The position numbers were made by a program, and so were the translations under genes. DNA of 64,000 bases, taken from NCBI RefSeq assembly GCF_900143525.1, contig NZ_FREZ01000009.1:62007-126006 (forward strand), written 5' to 3'. Shown one piece after another: positions 37,297 through 45,971 of the stretch (position 1 is the first letter of the stretch; every line of letters starts with the position of its first letter). This stretch comes from Ruegeria sp. Alg231-54 (GTDB taxonomy: Bacteria > Pseudomonadota > Alphaproteobacteria > Rhodobacterales > Rhodobacteraceae). Below the pieces are notes generated by a model. The model did no database searches and was not told the origin of the DNA. It saw only the letters and a program-made list of their open reading frames with translations.

Positions 37297-37635
37297 TCAT
37301 TCCGCCGGCGGTGCCAGAGCGTCGTCCAGGGTAGGATAGAGGTTGAAAACCGTATCCATGCGGGTCAGCCGAAACACCTTTTCGACAAACGGGTGCAACC
37401 CGGCCAAATCCAACCTGCGGTCACTGCCCAGTTGTTTCATCGACGCGACGATGGCCCCAAGGCCGCTTGAATCGATAAATTCGACCCCCGTCAGGTCCAG
37501 AACAACGCGCGACGCGCCACCGTCGGCCTCATTGCGCATGTCTTCCTTGAACTGAATGGCCATTGCGGCATCAATCCGGTCCGAATGCACGGTAATGATC
37601 TGCGTCGTGTCTGTTATCTTACTGGTCAGGGCCAT
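37297..37635 (-). CDS. STAS-domain anti-sigma factor antagonist
   Basis: This 112-aa protein has the STAS fold with the phosphorylation motif EFIDSSGLGAI; by SpoIIAA comparison Ser56 is the likely site. It should be phosphorylated and inactivated by the downstream kinase and bind it when dephosphorylated. ATG 37635 is preferred to GTG 37641, with AGAGAG upstream. It diverges from the thiolase gene. Confidence 0.9.
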   Translation of the reverse strand: MALTSKITDTTQIITVHSDRIDAAMAIQFKEDMRNEADGGASRVVLDLTGVEFIDSSGLGAIVASMKQLGSDRRLDLAGLHPFVEKVFRLTRMDTVFNLYPTLDDALAPPAE

Positions 37636-37737
37636 GCGCACGGGCTCTCTAAACTGAAAATCACTCGTAGAAATACGCTAGACGACAATTCTTACCATTC
37701 TGTATCCATTCCAGTAGAAAAGCGAAGGAGCATCCAG

Positions 37738-38910
37738 ATGAAGCAAGTCGTTATCGCCGGCGCGGCGCGGACCCCGATGGGTGGGTTTCAGGGGATGTTC
37801 GATACCGTGACAGCGGCCGATCTGGGCGGCGACGCCATCAGGGCAGCGTTGCAAGGGGCCGGTACTGAAACCGTTGACGAAGTCCTTATGGGATGTGTTT
37901 TGCCGGCCGGGCAGGGGCAGGCGCCCGCGCGCCAGGCCGGTTTTGCGGCAGGGTTGGGCGAAGACGTTCCCGCCACAACGCTGAACAAAATGTGCGGATC
38001 GGGCATGAAAGCGGCCATGATGGCCTATGACCAGATCGCTTTAGGGCATGCCGATACAATGATCGCAGGTGGGATGGAGAGCATGACGAACGCGCCATAC
38101 CTTTTACCCAAAATGCGCGAAGGCGCGCGATTGGGTCATACGCAGGCAATGGATCATATGTTCTTGGACGGGCTCGAGGACGCTTACGACAAAGGTCGCC
38201 TGATGGGCACATTTGCCGAAGACTGCGCCGAGGCCTATCAGTTCACGCGCGAAGCGCAGGACGAATATGCGCTGCGTTCATTGTCAAATGCGCTGGCCGC
38301 ACAGGAAAACGGCGCATTCGCGGATGAAATCACGCCGGTTACGGTCCGCACCCGAAAGAGTGAGGTCACGCAGGCCACGGATGAACAGCCGCTTTCGGCG
38401 CGGCCCGAGAAGATCCCGACGCTCAAGCCGGCGTTTCGGAAGGATGGCACTGTCACGGCGGCAAACTCTTCTTCGATATCGGACGGTGCCGCTGCATTGG
38501 TGCTGGCATCCGAGAACGCAGCCCATGCGCAGGGTCTGACTGTTCGTGCCCGTATTGTCGGCCACGCTAGCCATGCGCAGGCACCGGGGCTGTTTACGAC
38601 GGCACCTGTTCCGGCCGCGCAGAAACTGCTGACCAACATCGGCTGGTCGAAAGAAGATGTCGATCTGTGGGAGGTCAACGAAGCCTTTGCGGTCGTGCCG
38701 ATGGCGTTCATGCACGAAATGGGTCTGCCCCGCGATATCGTCAACGTGAACGGCGGGGCTTGCGCACTTGGACATCCGATCGGTGCGTCGGGTGCGCGGA
38801 TTATAGTCACGCTGCTGAACGCGTTGGAAAAGCGAAACCTGAAACGCGGGGTGGCGGCGATCTGCATCGGCGGCGGCGAAGGAACGGCGATCGCCATCGA
38901 ACGCGTTTGA
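37738..38910 (+). CDS. Acetyl-CoA acetyltransferase (thiolase)
   Basis: This 390-aa thiolase has catalytic Cys86 (KMCGSGMKA), His near residue 348 (GGACALGHPIGASG) and Cys near 378 (CIGGGEGTA). It makes or splits acetoacetyl-CoA or a short 3-ketoacyl-CoA; the sequence type fits PhaA/AtoB-like acetyl-CoA acetyltransferases, but no phaB or hydroxybutyryl-CoA dehydrogenase is adjacent. ATG 37738 has AAGGAG upstream. A dispersed repeat copy follows the stop. Confidence 0.93.
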   Translation: MKQVVIAGAARTPMGGFQGMFDTVTAADLGGDAIRAALQGAGTETVDEVLMGCVLPAGQGQAPARQAGFAAGLGEDVPATTLNKMCGSGMKAAMMAYDQIALGHADTMIAGGMESMTNAPYLLPKMREGARLGHTQAMDHMFLDGLEDAYDKGRLMGTFAEDCAEAYQFTREAQDEYALRSLSNALAAQENGAFADEITPVTVRTRKSEVTQATDEQPLSARPEKIPTLKPAFRKDGTVTAANSSSISDGAAALVLASENAAHAQGLTVRARIVGHASHAQAPGLFTTAPVPAAQKLLTNIGWSKEDVDLWEVNEAFAVVPMAFMHEMGLPRDIVNVNGGACALGHPIGASGARIIVTLLNALEKRNLKRGVAAICIGGGEGTAIAIERV

Positions 38911-38912
38911 CG

Positions 38913-38940
38913 CTTCACCTTTTTCCAAATACTCCGGTGC
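38913..38940 (+). repeat. Dispersed intergenic repeat, copy 1
   Basis: CTTCACCTTTTTCCAAATACTCCGGTGC shares CTTCAyCTkk...CmAAATAyTCCsGG with the copies at 62192 and (reverse complement) 63928. It sits directly after the thiolase stop. Confidence 0.45.
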
Positions 38941-38961
38941 AAACGTGCCACGAGTTCTGAC

Positions 38962-39414
38962 ATGACAGCTGATTATAATACACTTGCCAAAACCATCGCA
39001 GCCCTGACCGAGGGGGAAACCGATGACGTGGCCCTGATGGCTACAGTCGCGTGCGAGGTGCATCATTCCGATGATCGATTTGACTGGACAGGCTTCTACC
39101 GGGTCACCGAGCCGGGGCTTTTGAAGATTGGACCTTATCAAGGTGGGCACGGCTGTCTGGTCATCCCGTTCGACCGCGGTGTCTGTGGCGCTGCCGCCCG
39201 TACGGGCGAGGTACAGTTGGTGCCGGATGTGGATGCGTTTCCGGGCCATATCGCCTGCGCATCTTCGACCAGATCCGAGGTGGTGCTGCCTGTGCACAAC
39301 GCCGCCGGTGACGTCATTGCGGTGTTCGATATCGACAGTGATCAACCCAACGCGTTTAATGAACAAGACGCAAGGCAACTGAGCGGAATTCTGTCCAGCG
39401 TATTCGCCAAGTAA
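38962..39414 (+). CDS. Free methionine-(R)-sulfoxide reductase (GAF-domain, fRMsr type)
   Basis: This 150-aa GAF protein keeps the three cysteines of fRMsr at Cys65, Cys75 and Cys99 (GHGCLVIP, RGVCGAAA, HIACAS) with the same spacing as E. coli fRMsr (84, 94, 118). The active-site motif DWTGFYRV is also present. fRMsr reduces free methionine-(R)-sulfoxide with thioredoxin, part of oxidative-stress repair. It is monocistronic with a terminator after it. Confidence 0.92.
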   Translation: MTADYNTLAKTIAALTEGETDDVALMATVACEVHHSDDRFDWTGFYRVTEPGLLKIGPYQGGHGCLVIPFDRGVCGAAARTGEVQLVPDVDAFPGHIACASSTRSEVVLPVHNAAGDVIAVFDIDSDQPNAFNEQDARQLSGILSSVFAK

Positions 39415-39418
39415 AAAC

Positions 39419-39445
39419 GGCCGGGGGCGTACCCCCGGCCATTTT
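39419..39445 (+). terminator. Rho-independent terminator
   Basis: GGCCGGGGG (39419-39427) with CCCCCGGCC (39432-39440) forms a 9-bp GC stem around CGTA, followed by ATTTTG. It ends the fRMsr transcript; on the opposite strand AAAAAC flanks it, so it may serve both directions. Confidence 0.88.
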
Positions 39446-39464
39446 GATTAGTGTGTGCTTCCTA

Positions 39465-39854
39465 TCAGGTGCTCAGAAGCTTGGCTTTCTGCGCCGCAAA
39501 TTCCTCATCCGTCAGAACGCCTTTTTCCTTGAGCGCTGCAAGCCGTTCCAGCTCATCCGCGGCGGATACGGTCGCGACTGAGCGGATATAGTCCTTTTGC
39601 GCCTGTTCGATCTGGCTCATAGCCTCGGCATTGTGCTGGTGCATCTTGTCGCCGCGGACGATCAGGTAAGCCAGAACGCCCATCCATGGAATCAGGATGA
39701 CAAAGGCGATCCAGACTGCCTTTCCACCGCCGCTGAGGTCCTTAGAGCGGAAGACATCGGCCACAACCGAAATCATCACCCAGAACCAGGCCACCATCAG
39801 GAACAGCCAGAAGATTGACCAGACTATGTCGAAGAAACCGATGCCGTTGTCCAT
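39465..39854 (-). CDS. SHOCT-domain membrane protein
   Basis: This 129-aa protein has two membrane segments (about 8-30 and 45-66), a PLDc_N-like layout (WVMISVVADVFR then WIAFVILIPWMGVLAYLI), and a C-terminal SHOCT motif (ELERLAALKEKGVLTDEEFAAQKAKLL). SHOCT tails are oligomerisation elements of unknown role. The same type of protein is widespread and its function is not known. Confidence 0.88.
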   Translation of the reverse strand: MDNGIGFFDIVWSIFWLFLMVAWFWVMISVVADVFRSKDLSGGGKAVWIAFVILIPWMGVLAYLIVRGDKMHQHNAEAMSQIEQAQKDYIRSVATVSAADELERLAALKEKGVLTDEEFAAQKAKLLST

Positions 39855-39966
39855 TTGTCATCCAACCCTTTGCGAATGCGTAAGAATAATCATATTCAGA
39901 TAGAATGGGAGTGTAGCAGACAGTTTCCCAAATGGTTAGCACCTAATCCCTGATGAAATTTTCGCG

Positions 39967-40248
39967 CTAGACCAGGCTGGGCAATTCCAAGGCCGCCAGA
40001 AGATAGGCCAGCACAGCCTGAGCGCCGAAAATCCCAAAGATGTAGTATGAAAACAGCCGCTTGCGGGTTTTGTGTCTGAAAATCCACCGCCCCAGCAATG
40101 CGCCTGGACTGCCGCCCAACGCCGCCAACCACAATAGTTTTCGTTCTGGGATACGCCTTTTCCGCTGTCTTGCCCGCAGCTTATCCCAACCAAAGGCAAG
40201 CAAAGTCAGGGTGTTGACGACCCACAGATAAATCACCGCAATCCACAT
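39967..40248 (-). CDS. DUF1294 membrane protein
   Basis: This 93-aa protein has three hydrophobic segments and the DUF1294 motifs FGWDKLRARQRKRRIPE and GGSPGALLGRW. Function is unknown. ATG 40248 (MWIAVIYL) is chosen over upstream in-frame codons, which lie within the operator region and give non-homologous residues. It is divergent from the XRE-cupin regulator and only 36 bp from operator 1, so it may be repressed by it. Confidence 0.82.
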   Translation of the reverse strand: MWIAVIYLWVVNTLTLLAFGWDKLRARQRKRRIPERKLLWLAALGGSPGALLGRWIFRHKTRKRLFSYYIFGIFGAQAVLAYLLAALELPSLV

Positions 40249-40283
40249 GGTTGACGGATATCCAAACAATGTCGTGGACCCAA

Positions 40284-40347
40284 GTGAAAAAATTCTTGGT
40301 TTTTTCACGGAATCATTGCATCGTGAAAAACGAGGAGAAAATTTCAC
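40284..40347. promoter_or_regulatory. Two tandem GTGAAA-N13-TTTCAC operators
   Basis: Operator 1 (40284-40308) and operator 2 (40323-40347) are each 25 bp with GTGAAA and TTTCAC exactly 13 bp apart; their centres are 39 bp apart, close to four helical turns. Between them another inverted pair, TTTTTCACG (40301-40309) and CGTGAAAAA (40322-40330), is perfect over 9 bp with a 12-bp spacer. The array lies between the DUF1294 and XRE-cupin start codons, just upstream of the regulator's ribosome-binding site GGAG (40356-40359), as expected for autoregulation. Confidence 0.75.
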
Positions 40348-40365
40348 CAAACTTCGGAGCGATCA

Positions 40366-40935
40366 GTGAACAGCCAAGCCCCGCACAGCGCCACACTCGG
40401 AGCCGACCTTCGCGCATTGCGCAAAGCGCGCGGGCTGACGCTGAGCGAGATTGCAGCGCGCCTTGGACGCTCGGTCGGTTGGTTGAGTCAGGTCGAGCGT
40501 GACATGTCGGATCCATCAATTTCGGACCTTCGCGAGATCGCCGAATGTCTGGGCGTTCCAATGTCTATGCTGTTCGCGCACTCTTCGGCACCTGCGGACG
40601 AACAGGGTTACGTCGTGCGTGCCGGATCGCGCCGCCCGATGGGCTCGGGCGAGGAAGGGTTGATCGAAGAGCTGCTTTCGCCCGACCTGACCGATGATTT
40701 CGAGATGGTACACTCGACGTTCAAACCACGCTCAAAAATGCAAACCCCGGCCAACCGACCCACGCAGGAGGTTGGGTACATGGTGTCCGGTCGGTTGGAT
40801 TTGACGATCGGAGATCGCCGATTCCTCGTGGGACCCGGTGACAGCTTCCGCATCAAACACCAACCCTATCAATGGTCGAACCCGTATGATGAGCCCGCGG
40901 TGGCCATCTGGGTGATCGCCCCGCCGGTGTACTGA
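40366..40935 (+). CDS. XRE-family regulator with C-terminal cupin (PuuR-like architecture)
   Basis: This 189-aa protein has an N-terminal HTH (about 10-64; LTLSEIAARLGRSVGWLSQVE) and a C-terminal cupin (about 110-185), the sensor layout of PuuR-like repressors that respond to small amines, amino acids or related ligands. GTG start (MNSQAP) after CGGAGC. Translationally coupled to the LysE exporter (TGATG). Tandem palindromes upstream suggest autoregulation and cooperative dimer binding. Ligand is unknown; the position at the head of an amine-rich cluster suggests an amino acid or methylamine signal. Confidence 0.92.
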   Translation: MNSQAPHSATLGADLRALRKARGLTLSEIAARLGRSVGWLSQVERDMSDPSISDLREIAECLGVPMSMLFAHSSAPADEQGYVVRAGSRRPMGSGEEGLIEELLSPDLTDDFEMVHSTFKPRSKMQTPANRPTQEVGYMVSGRLDLTIGDRRFLVGPGDSFRIKHQPYQWSNPYDEPAVAIWVIAPPVY

Positions 40936-41558
40936 TGAGTTTCGAGGCCTGGACCATATTCGCATTGTTCTGGGTGGTGTTCGTCACCACTCCGGGTCCG
41001 AATGCGGTAAACTGCATCTCGAACGGAATGGGCCTGCCGTTTCCCAAGGCGATGCTGGGTGTCTTGGCGATTCTGACGCAGGCCAGCGCGTTTCTGATTC
41101 TGTCAGCACTAGGTGTGACCGCGTTGATCGCAGCCTCCCCAACTGGGTTTTTCATCGCCAAAGTGGTGGGGGCAGCGTTCCTGATCTGGGTTGGGGTTCG
41201 CGGATGGATGAATGCATCGCGTCCGACGCCAGTTACCGAACGCCCCGCGCGTCACGTGTATCTACACGCACTGGCGGTCGCGACGATCAATCCTAAAAGC
41301 GTGGCAGGGTATCTCGCCGCCTTTTCGCAGTTTGTGCAACCGGATGTGCCGATCTGGCAGCAGATGGTCGTCATCATGCCCACGGCGCTGATCATCACCA
41401 CGCTCAGCTATACCGGGTTCACCCTGATGGGCGCTCTGATGGGTAAAGCGGCGCTGGGCGCTGTGTTCAACACATGGGTGCGCCGTGTCATGGCCGCCTG
41501 TTTCATCATCTATGGCGTGTTGCTGGGGGCCAGCTCCACGCCCACAGCAAAGGGGTAG
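40935..41558 (+). CDS. LysE-family exporter
   Basis: This 207-aa membrane protein has about six transmembrane segments and the LysE motif TPGPNAVNCISNG near 15-27. The family exports amino acids such as lysine, homoserine or threonine and their analogues. It starts within the stop codon of the XRE-cupin gene, so its level is tied to that regulator. A GFA protein follows 5 bp later. Confidence 0.9.
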   Translation: MSFEAWTIFALFWVVFVTTPGPNAVNCISNGMGLPFPKAMLGVLAILTQASAFLILSALGVTALIAASPTGFFIAKVVGAAFLIWVGVRGWMNASRPTPVTERPARHVYLHALAVATINPKSVAGYLAAFSQFVQPDVPIWQQMVVIMPTALIITTLSYTGFTLMGALMGKAALGAVFNTWVRRVMAACFIIYGVLLGASSTPTAKG

Positions 41559-41562
41559 TCAC

Positions 41563-41943
41563 ATGCAAACCGGTTCTTGCCTCTGCGGCGCTGTCGCATT
41601 CACAATTGACGGAGAGCTTTCACCGCCTTCGGCCTGCCATTGCGGTCAATGCCGCAAGCAGTCCGGCCATGTTTGGTCTTCGACCTGGACGCATAAGGAT
41701 AGCTTGAGCTTCACCGCCAGCGATACGCTTACTTGGTTCCGCGCATCGGACACCGCCCGTCGCGGTTTCTGCCGTTCATGCGGTTCATTCCTCTTCTGGC
41801 AGCACAATGACGAAGACACGATTTCGATTTCCATGGGGGCTTTCGATACGCCCACCGGATTACAGCTCGCCCGGCACATCTTTGTGGCCGACAAGGGCGA
41901 TTATTACGACATCACAGACGATCTGCCTCAACGGGCACAGTAA
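41563..41943 (+). CDS. GFA/CENP-V-family protein
   Basis: This 126-aa zinc protein has GSCLCGAV (Cys6, Cys8), ACHCGQCRKQSG (Cys at about 27, 29, 32) and GFCRSCGS (about 69 and 72), the typical Zn-binding set of the glutathione-dependent formaldehyde-activating family. GFA proteins combine glutathione with formaldehyde. That role fits the demethylation genes downstream, which can release formaldehyde when folate is limiting; this link is inference. ATG 41563 lies just after the LysE stop. Confidence 0.88.
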   Translation: MQTGSCLCGAVAFTIDGELSPPSACHCGQCRKQSGHVWSSTWTHKDSLSFTASDTLTWFRASDTARRGFCRSCGSFLFWQHNDEDTISISMGAFDTPTGLQLARHIFVADKGDYYDITDDLPQRAQ

Positions 41944-41958
41944 CAAGGATCAAGACCA

Positions 41959-44409
41959 ATGAGCGATTTTCCGACAAAAGCCCGCGTGGTTGTTATCGGT
42001 GGCGGTGTGGTGGGGGCCTCCTCGCTGTATCATCTGGCCAAGAAGGGCTGGACCGACTGTGTCCTGCTGGAAAAGAACGAATTGACCGCAGGCTCGACCT
42101 GGCACGCGGCGGGCAACGTTCCTACGTTCTCGAATTCATGGGCGATCATGAACATGCAGCGGTACTCGACCGAGCTGTATTCGCGTCTGGGCGAAGAGGT
42201 CGACTATCCGATGAACTACCACGTTTCAGGCTCGATCCGTCTTGCGCACAGCAAGGAGCGGATGCAAGAGTTCGAACACGCCATGGCGATGGGACGCTAT
42301 CAAGGCATCCCGATGGAGATGTGGACGCCTGAAGAAGCGAAAGAGCGCTATCCATTCCTAGAAACGCACAATCTTGAGGGCGTGCTGTACGACCCGACGG
42401 ACGGGGACATTGACCCGGCACAGTTGACGCAGGCACTGGCCAAGGGTGCCCGTGACATGGGCCAGAAGATCATCCGCTTTTGCCCGGCAACTGGCGTAAC
42501 TCAGCACGACGATGGCACATGGACCGTCCATACAGACAAGGGCGATATCGCCTGCGACTATGTTGTGAACGCGGCTGGGTATTACGCGCAGCGCGTGGGA
42601 GAGTGGTTCAAACCTTTCGGCGGCCGCACAGTTCCCGCGATGGTGATGAGCCACCAGTATTTGCTGACCGACGAAGTTCCAGAAATTGAAGAATGGTCCA
42701 AAGCGAACGGTGGTAAGAAACTGCCACTGCTGCGCGACGTGGATATCTCGTACTACCTGCGGCAGGAAAAGAATGGCTTCAACCTTGGTCCGTATGAGCC
42801 CAACTGCAAGGGCCACTGGATGACCGAAGACGACGCTATGCCCGAGGATTTCTCGTTCCAGCTGTGGAATGACGATCTCGACCGCATCGAAGACATTGTT
42901 ACCGATGCGATGGAGCGGGTTCCGCTTATGGCGACCTCCGGCGTTGGACGTGTGATCAACGGCCCGATCCCCTATGCGCCGGATGGGCTGCCGCTGATCG
43001 GCCCGATGCCGGGAGTTAGAAACGCGTTCGAAGCGCACACCTTTACTTTCGGCATCGCGCAGGGCGGTGGCGCGGGCAAAGTGCTGGCCGAATGGATCGT
43101 CGACGGCGCGACCGAATGGGACATGTGGGCCGTCGATCCGCGCCGCTACACCGACTACACAGATCAGGACTACTGCAACCAGAAAGGTCTGGAAGTTTAT
43201 GGCAACGAATACGCCATGCACTTCCCTCATCACGAATGGCCTGCCGCACGCGACAAGAAACTGTCGCCGGTGCATGACAAGGTCAAAGCGTTGGGCGGCG
43301 TGATGGGTGCCTATAATGGATGGGAGCGGGCCAACTGGTTCGCAAAGCCAGGCGACGACACATCGCTCGATGCCACCCATACCTGGGGCCGTTCCGGCCC
43401 GTGGGAGCAGCGGATCCAAGAAGAATGCGAGGCCGTGCGAGATGATTGTGGAGTGCTGGATCTGCCAGGCTTCTCGCGCTTCATGGTCAAGGGAGAGGGC
43501 GCCGCTGAGGCGTTGCGCGGTCTCGCAACCGGAGGGCTGCCAAAGGTCGGCCGGATGAACCTCATCTACGTCTCCGATGACCGTGGTCGCATTCTGACCG
43601 AGATGTCATGTATCCGTCTGGGTGAGGATGAGTTCATCATGATCACCGCCGCAACTGCACAGTGGCATGACCGTGACATCCTGATGAACGCAATGCCTGC
43701 CAGTGTGTCGATCGAGGACGTGACCACAACACGCGACACTCTGATCGTCACGGGCCCGAAATCGCGCGAGATCCTGTCGAACCTGACAGATGCCGATCTG
43801 ACCACTGGTTGGCTGACCCACCAGTCCGCCACCGTTGCTGGCCAGCCCGCCTACCTGATCCGCGTCTCCTTTGCCGGTGAACTGGGATGGGAAGTGCACG
43901 CCCTGAACGAGCATATCCCTGCGATCTATGACGCAATTGTCGACGCCGGTGCCAAGCCGTTCGGGATGTATGCCCTGAACTCACTGCGTATCGAAAAAGG
44001 CTATCGGGCATGGAAGGGTGACCTGTCGACCGACTACTCTCTGCTGGAAGGCGGGCTGGAGCGGTTCGTCAAACTTGACAAGCCGCAGGACTTCCCCGGC
44101 AAGGCCGCGATCCTGAACGAAAAGCAGCAGGGCGTAAAAAAAGCCTTTGTCACCATTACAGTGGATGCAGGAGACTGCGACGCGCCCTACATGTCCTGCA
44201 TCTGGCAGAACGGCGAGATCGTGGGCGAGACCACTTCGGGCGCTTGGGGTTACCGCGTCGGCAAGTCCATCGCGCTGGGCATGGTCAAGGCCGAGCTTGC
44301 CAACCCCGGCACCGAGCTTGAAGTCGAAATCTACGGCCAAAAGTGCCGCGCTGTGGTAGAGCAGGATCAGCCGCTCTGGGATCCCGAGAACGAGCGGTTG
44401 CGCGCTTAA
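41959..44409 (+). CDS. FAD-dependent oxidoreductase-GcvT fusion, dimethylglycine/sarcosine dehydrogenase type (paralogue 1)
   Basis: This 816-aa protein has an N-terminal DAO FAD domain (about 1-420) with VVIGGGVVGASSLYHLAKKG and the covalent-flavin-type His49 motif AGSTWHAAGN, and a C-terminal GcvT-like folate domain (about 430-810). In DMGDH and sarcosine dehydrogenase the FAD half oxidises an N-methyl group and the GcvT half passes it to tetrahydrofolate as methylene-THF. It is about 40% similar by eye to the gene at 47940. Substrate is not certain; dimethylglycine or sarcosine are the leading choices. Confidence 0.85.
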   Translation: MSDFPTKARVVVIGGGVVGASSLYHLAKKGWTDCVLLEKNELTAGSTWHAAGNVPTFSNSWAIMNMQRYSTELYSRLGEEVDYPMNYHVSGSIRLAHSKERMQEFEHAMAMGRYQGIPMEMWTPEEAKERYPFLETHNLEGVLYDPTDGDIDPAQLTQALAKGARDMGQKIIRFCPATGVTQHDDGTWTVHTDKGDIACDYVVNAAGYYAQRVGEWFKPFGGRTVPAMVMSHQYLLTDEVPEIEEWSKANGGKKLPLLRDVDISYYLRQEKNGFNLGPYEPNCKGHWMTEDDAMPEDFSFQLWNDDLDRIEDIVTDAMERVPLMATSGVGRVINGPIPYAPDGLPLIGPMPGVRNAFEAHTFTFGIAQGGGAGKVLAEWIVDGATEWDMWAVDPRRYTDYTDQDYCNQKGLEVYGNEYAMHFPHHEWPAARDKKLSPVHDKVKALGGVMGAYNGWERANWFAKPGDDTSLDATHTWGRSGPWEQRIQEECEAVRDDCGVLDLPGFSRFMVKGEGAAEALRGLATGGLPKVGRMNLIYVSDDRGRILTEMSCIRLGEDEFIMITAATAQWHDRDILMNAMPASVSIEDVTTTRDTLIVTGPKSREILSNLTDADLTTGWLTHQSATVAGQPAYLIRVSFAGELGWEVHALNEHIPAIYDAIVDAGAKPFGMYALNSLRIEKGYRAWKGDLSTDYSLLEGGLERFVKLDKPQDFPGKAAILNEKQQGVKKAFVTITVDAGDCDAPYMSCIWQNGEIVGETTSGAWGYRVGKSIALGMVKAELANPGTELEVEIYGQKCRAVVEQDQPLWDPENERLRA

Positions 44410-44427
44410 ACTCTCACGGAGACCACC

Positions 44428-44904
44428 ATGAGCAAACGATACGCCAAACTGGGACCCGGTGAGGGTCCCAACTATGACTGGGAAAATGACCACACCTTTG
44501 TGAAAGTATCTGGTCAGGACACCGATGGCGCATACACGCTTATGGAAGATAATCTGAAGGCCAGCTTCGCGCTTGGCCTTCATCGCCATGACAACCATGC
44601 CGAAACCTTCTATTTTCTGGAAGGCGCCGTGGATTTCTACGTTGATGGCGACTGGCATCGCTGTACTCCGGGCACAACCATGCATGTCCCGCCCGGAGTA
44701 CCCCATTCGTGTCGTGTCGCCGATGGCGCGCCCGCCAGAATGCTGATGATCTTTCAGCCCTCGGGGTTCGACGGGTTTCTGGCCGAACTGGCGACAATGA
44801 CCGAGGCAGAATTCGCAGATGAGGCGAAAATGGCCGAGCTGAACGCGCGTTACGACATTGTGCCGATGGGGCCGGCTCCAACCCATCCGGAAGATAGGGT
44901 CTAA
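44428..44904 (+). CDS. Cupin-domain protein
   Basis: This 158-aa protein has a cupin barrel with the metal motif LHRHDNHAETFYFLEG (about 50-66) and second motif PPGVPHSCRVADG (about 91-103). The cupin is small and without an HTH, so it is probably an enzyme or metabolite-binding protein. Function within the methylamine cluster is unknown. It lies 18 bp after the first FAD-GcvT gene. Confidence 0.85.
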   Translation: MSKRYAKLGPGEGPNYDWENDHTFVKVSGQDTDGAYTLMEDNLKASFALGLHRHDNHAETFYFLEGAVDFYVDGDWHRCTPGTTMHVPPGVPHSCRVADGAPARMLMIFQPSGFDGFLAELATMTEAEFADEAKMAELNARYDIVPMGPAPTHPEDRV

Positions 44905-44906
44905 AG

Positions 44907-45959
44907 ATGACCACGCCCACGAAAATGTCCGGCATTTACCTGACGCGCCATGGCGGTCCCGAAGCGCTGGAATGGCGCGAGGATATTCCGGTTCCAACGC
45001 CCGGACCGGGGCAGGTTCTGGTTCGGGTCGCGGCCGCAGGGGTAAACAACACGGACATAAATACACGGGTCGGCTGGTATTCCTCGGACGTGACCGGGGC
45101 AACGGACGCCGTTGATCAGGATGTTGATGCCGGAGGCTGGGGAGGTGCGTTGGCGTTTCCGCGCATTCAGGGTGGCGATCTGTGTGGGATAGTCGAATTG
45201 GCAGGGCAAGAGACCGGGTTTCAAGCCGGGCAACGGGTGACCTGCCCGATCAACTTGCCACGCCCACGTCCCGGCAATCCGACAGGCTTTGTCGCATTAG
45301 GCTCTGAAATCGACGGAGCGTTTGCGCAATACTGTCTGGTTCAGGCCGACGACCTGTATGACGTGACGGCCTCACACCTGTCAGATGTCGAAATCGCCGC
45401 CATCCCCTGTGCATTTGGCACGGCTGAGAACCTGTTAACCCGTGCTGGCGTGACCGCTGGGCATAAGGTGCTGATTACCGGTGCCTCGGGTGGCGTGGGC
45501 CTTGCCGCCGTGCAACTGGCGGCGCTTCGCGGGGCGACGGTTTGGGGCGTTACGAGTTCAGCCAAGGCTGAGGTGGTCAAAGCGCAGGGGGCCGTGGACA
45601 CCTTTGACCGCAACGCGCCGCTGCCCAAGGACATGTTCGACGTCGTGATCGACGTTGTCGGAGGCCCGGCTTGGCCCAGCCTGATCCTGGCCCTGAAACC
45701 CGGCGGTCATTATGCCGTTTCCGGGGCAATCGCAGGACCAATCGTTTCGGCTGACCTGCGTGAGATCTACCTGCGCGACATCACGATTCACGGCTGCACA
45801 CATCAGGCATTTGAAGTCTTTGGCCGCCTTGTCGAGATGATGAATGCGGGCCGCATCAAGCCTTTGGTTTCCAAGACCTATTCACTAAGAGACATCGCCA
45901 AGGCGCAAGAGGACTTCCAGTCCAAGGCGCTGCCGGGAAAACTCGTTCTGATTCCTTAG
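44907..45959 (+). CDS. Zinc-type medium-chain dehydrogenase/reductase (quinone-oxidoreductase-like)
   Basis: This 350-aa MDR protein has the GroES-like N-terminal domain and the cofactor site ITGASGGVGLAAVQLA near 190-205. No conserved structural zinc cysteine lobe is evident, so it resembles quinone oxidoreductases (QOR) or zeta-crystallin rather than alcohol dehydrogenases. It is 2 bp after the cupin gene and is part of the same transcription unit; its substrate is unknown. Confidence 0.88.
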   Translation: MTTPTKMSGIYLTRHGGPEALEWREDIPVPTPGPGQVLVRVAAAGVNNTDINTRVGWYSSDVTGATDAVDQDVDAGGWGGALAFPRIQGGDLCGIVELAGQETGFQAGQRVTCPINLPRPRPGNPTGFVALGSEIDGAFAQYCLVQADDLYDVTASHLSDVEIAAIPCAFGTAENLLTRAGVTAGHKVLITGASGGVGLAAVQLAALRGATVWGVTSSAKAEVVKAQGAVDTFDRNAPLPKDMFDVVIDVVGGPAWPSLILALKPGGHYAVSGAIAGPIVSADLREIYLRDITIHGCTHQAFEVFGRLVEMMNAGRIKPLVSKTYSLRDIAKAQEDFQSKALPGKLVLIP

Positions 45960-45971
45960 GAAGGTTGGCAA

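Noticed and set aside
42358-43419. 353-codon minus-strand open frame within the first FAD-GcvT gene
   Set aside because: It is antisense shadow of a clear GcvT-fusion protein, with no domain or start signal.
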